NCBI RefSeq assembly: GCF_000513895.2
Contig: NZ_CP165782.1
Span: 558,001-622,000 of the forward strand
DNA: 64,000 nucleotides
Direction of reading: 5' to 3'
Source of the DNA: Ensifer sp. WSM1721
GTDB taxonomy: Bacteria > Pseudomonadota > Alphaproteobacteria > Rhizobiales > Rhizobiaceae
Shown: positions 63,016-64,000 of the stretch, one piece after another
Numbering within the stretch: position 1 is the first letter of the stretch
How the letters are laid out: every line of letters begins with the position of its first letter
Notes under the pieces: model-generated
The model's input: only the letters and a program-made list of their open reading frames with translations
Told to the model about the DNA's origin: nothing
The model's database searches: none
Translations under genes and position numbers: made by a program

Positions 63016-64000
63016 ATGCGCGATCCCTACGCAATTCTCGGTGTGCGTCGCAATGCCGGGCAGGAGGAAATCAAGGCGGCCTGGCGCTCGTTGGCCAAGG
63101 CAGTGCACCCTGATCACAATCAGGACGATCCGCTCGCCACCGAGCGCTTCGCCGAAGCGGGTCGAGCCTATGAGCTGCTGCGTGATCCGGTGCGCAGAGG
63201 CCGATATGACTGGGCCCGGCGCGAGGCGGAACTCCGGCGCATGGAGGCGATGAAGGAGAAGATGCGCGGCCCGGAGGTTGCCGAGGAGCCGGTGGGCGCC
63301 GAGACGGCAGAGGAGGCGGTTTCCCGCATCTTCGGCGTCGAGCCGCAGACCGCAGCATCGGCCTCGCGCATGAAGGCGTCGGCGCGCCCCGAGAAGACCG
63401 GGGCGGCCGCGAATGCGGAGCTCGTGGCTGAACCGAAGCCGGAGCCGCCGAGAGCCGAAACAGCCACGGCTCGACGTTCCATTGCGCCTGCTGCTGAGCT
63501 CGTCTCGGCGATCGTCCAGCGCATTCGCGGCCGCATCGCAAAGACGGCGGAGAAGGTGCCGGATCTTTCCATTGACGTGCCAGTCAGTATCGAGGACGTG
63601 ATCAATCGGGCGCGCGTCCCGGTCGAGCTTCCCGAAGGGGAAACGCTCAGGATCTCGATACCGGCCGGCACGACGGATGGCCAAACGATCCGCCTGAAGG
63701 AGCAGGGTTATCGCGTCACCGGGATGGCCCGCGGCGATGTCGTTGCGACATTACGCATCGGCCAGGACGGGCCGTTCCGCACCCGAAGACTAGACCTTGT
63801 GACCACTCTGCCGCTCGACCTTGAAAATGCGGTTCTGGGCTGCGAGACCATGATCGAGACCCCGAACGGGCCCGTCGCGGTGACGGTGCCGGCCTGGTCG
63901 GGGTCCGACAAGGTGATCCGTGTCCCGGGCAAGGGACTGCCAAGGACCGACGGCGAACGCGGGGACCTGCTCGTCGAATTGCGGCTTGTGCTTCATGAGA
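63016..64000 (+). CDS. J-domain co-chaperone (DnaJ class B/CbpA-like), 3' end cut
   Basis: 328 codons are visible and the frame is open at the right edge, so the C-terminus is missing. The J domain is at 3-65 with HPD at 31-33 (AVHPDHN). A poorly conserved Ala/Glu/Pro-rich linker of about 110 residues follows, then the DnaJ C-terminal substrate-binding domain (IDVPVSIEDVINRARVPVEL, IPAGTTDGQTIRLKEQGY). The Cys-rich zinc domain of true DnaJ is absent. Such proteins stimulate DnaK. ATG 63016 has only a weak GGTGGC upstream. Confidence 0.9.
   Translation, partial: MRDPYAILGVRRNAGQEEIKAAWRSLAKAVHPDHNQDDPLATERFAEAGRAYELLRDPVRRGRYDWARREAELRRMEAMKEKMRGPEVAEEPVGAETAEEAVSRIFGVEPQTAASASRMKASARPEKTGAAANAELVAEPKPEPPRAETATARRSIAPAAELVSAIVQRIRGRIAKTAEKVPDLSIDVPVSIEDVINRARVPVELPEGETLRISIPAGTTDGQTIRLKEQGYRVTGMARGDVVATLRIGQDGPFRTRRLDLVTTLPLDLENAVLGCETMIETPNGPVAVTVPAWSGSDKVIRVPGKGLPRTDGERGDLLVELRLVLHE

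Overview
The window is a GC-rich stretch of an alphaproteobacterial chromosome, most likely Sinorhizobium/Ensifer. The evidence is the bioMNY biotin transporter order, an McpU-type proline chemoreceptor preceded by acyl-CoA dehydrogenase and enoyl-CoA hydratase genes, a DUF1217 protein, and three copies of a rhizobial-type intergenic mosaic palindrome. Both ends cut a gene: purD on the left (minus strand) and a DnaJ-like co-chaperone on the right.

Region by region. 1-7 kb: purD start; a c-di-GMP enzyme (GGDEF+EAL) in a 4-bp-overlap operon with an orphan PotD-like binding protein; an MFS exporter with a divergent AraC regulator; ubiA. 7-11 kb: a 34-codon small ORF, a DUF6101-type protein, a five-repeat DUF1217 protein and a SnoaL-like protein. 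11-19 kb: a monocarboxylate-type module (DUF3311 subunit, SSS symporter, SSS-histidine kinase-receiver fusion, LuxR-type regulator) facing a GlcD-type FAD 2-hydroxyacid dehydrogenase; then Sua5/TsaC. 20-24 kb: a cobalamin riboswitch in front of a two-gene Rieske oxygenase/reductase operon of glycine-betaine demethylase type, then a GH25 lysozyme. 25-31 kb: CorA/ZntB transporter, acyl-CoA dehydrogenase, enoyl-CoA hydratase, McpU-like chemoreceptor.

31.3-40 kb looks like an accessory segment. It holds an ABC importer with a PrpF/GalD-type tautomerase and a divergent LysR regulator; a frameshifted remnant of a Crp/Fnr-type regulator in AT-rich DNA; a perfect-consensus sigma-54 promoter; and a nitrate-type (NrtA/NrtB/NrtD) ABC importer. 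An MscS channel follows. 41-50 kb returns to core genes: rlmD-tlyA, a second chemoreceptor (CheR-binding-type C-terminus), dxs, a pirin, xseB and a class II histone-deacetylase-like amidohydrolase.

50-64 kb: an enoyl-reductase-like gene and a thioesterase; a five-gene minus-strand operon (bioM-bioN-bioY-acyl-CoA synthetase-thiolase); a YcaQ-type DNA glycosylase; tldD; a D,D-carboxypeptidase with a SPOR domain; a polysaccharide deacetylase; pdxH; a lipoprotein; and the J-domain protein.

The most interesting signals are regulatory or architectural: the B12 riboswitch on betaine demethylation, the binding-protein/c-di-GMP enzyme pair (parallel to Vibrio NspS-MbaA), the helically phased direct repeats ahead of the symporter, the sigma-54 promoter ahead of the nitrate-type importer, and the bioMNY operon extended by an acyl-CoA synthetase and a thiolase lacking one catalytic cysteine. 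No tRNA, rRNA, CRISPR array or intact insertion sequence was seen.
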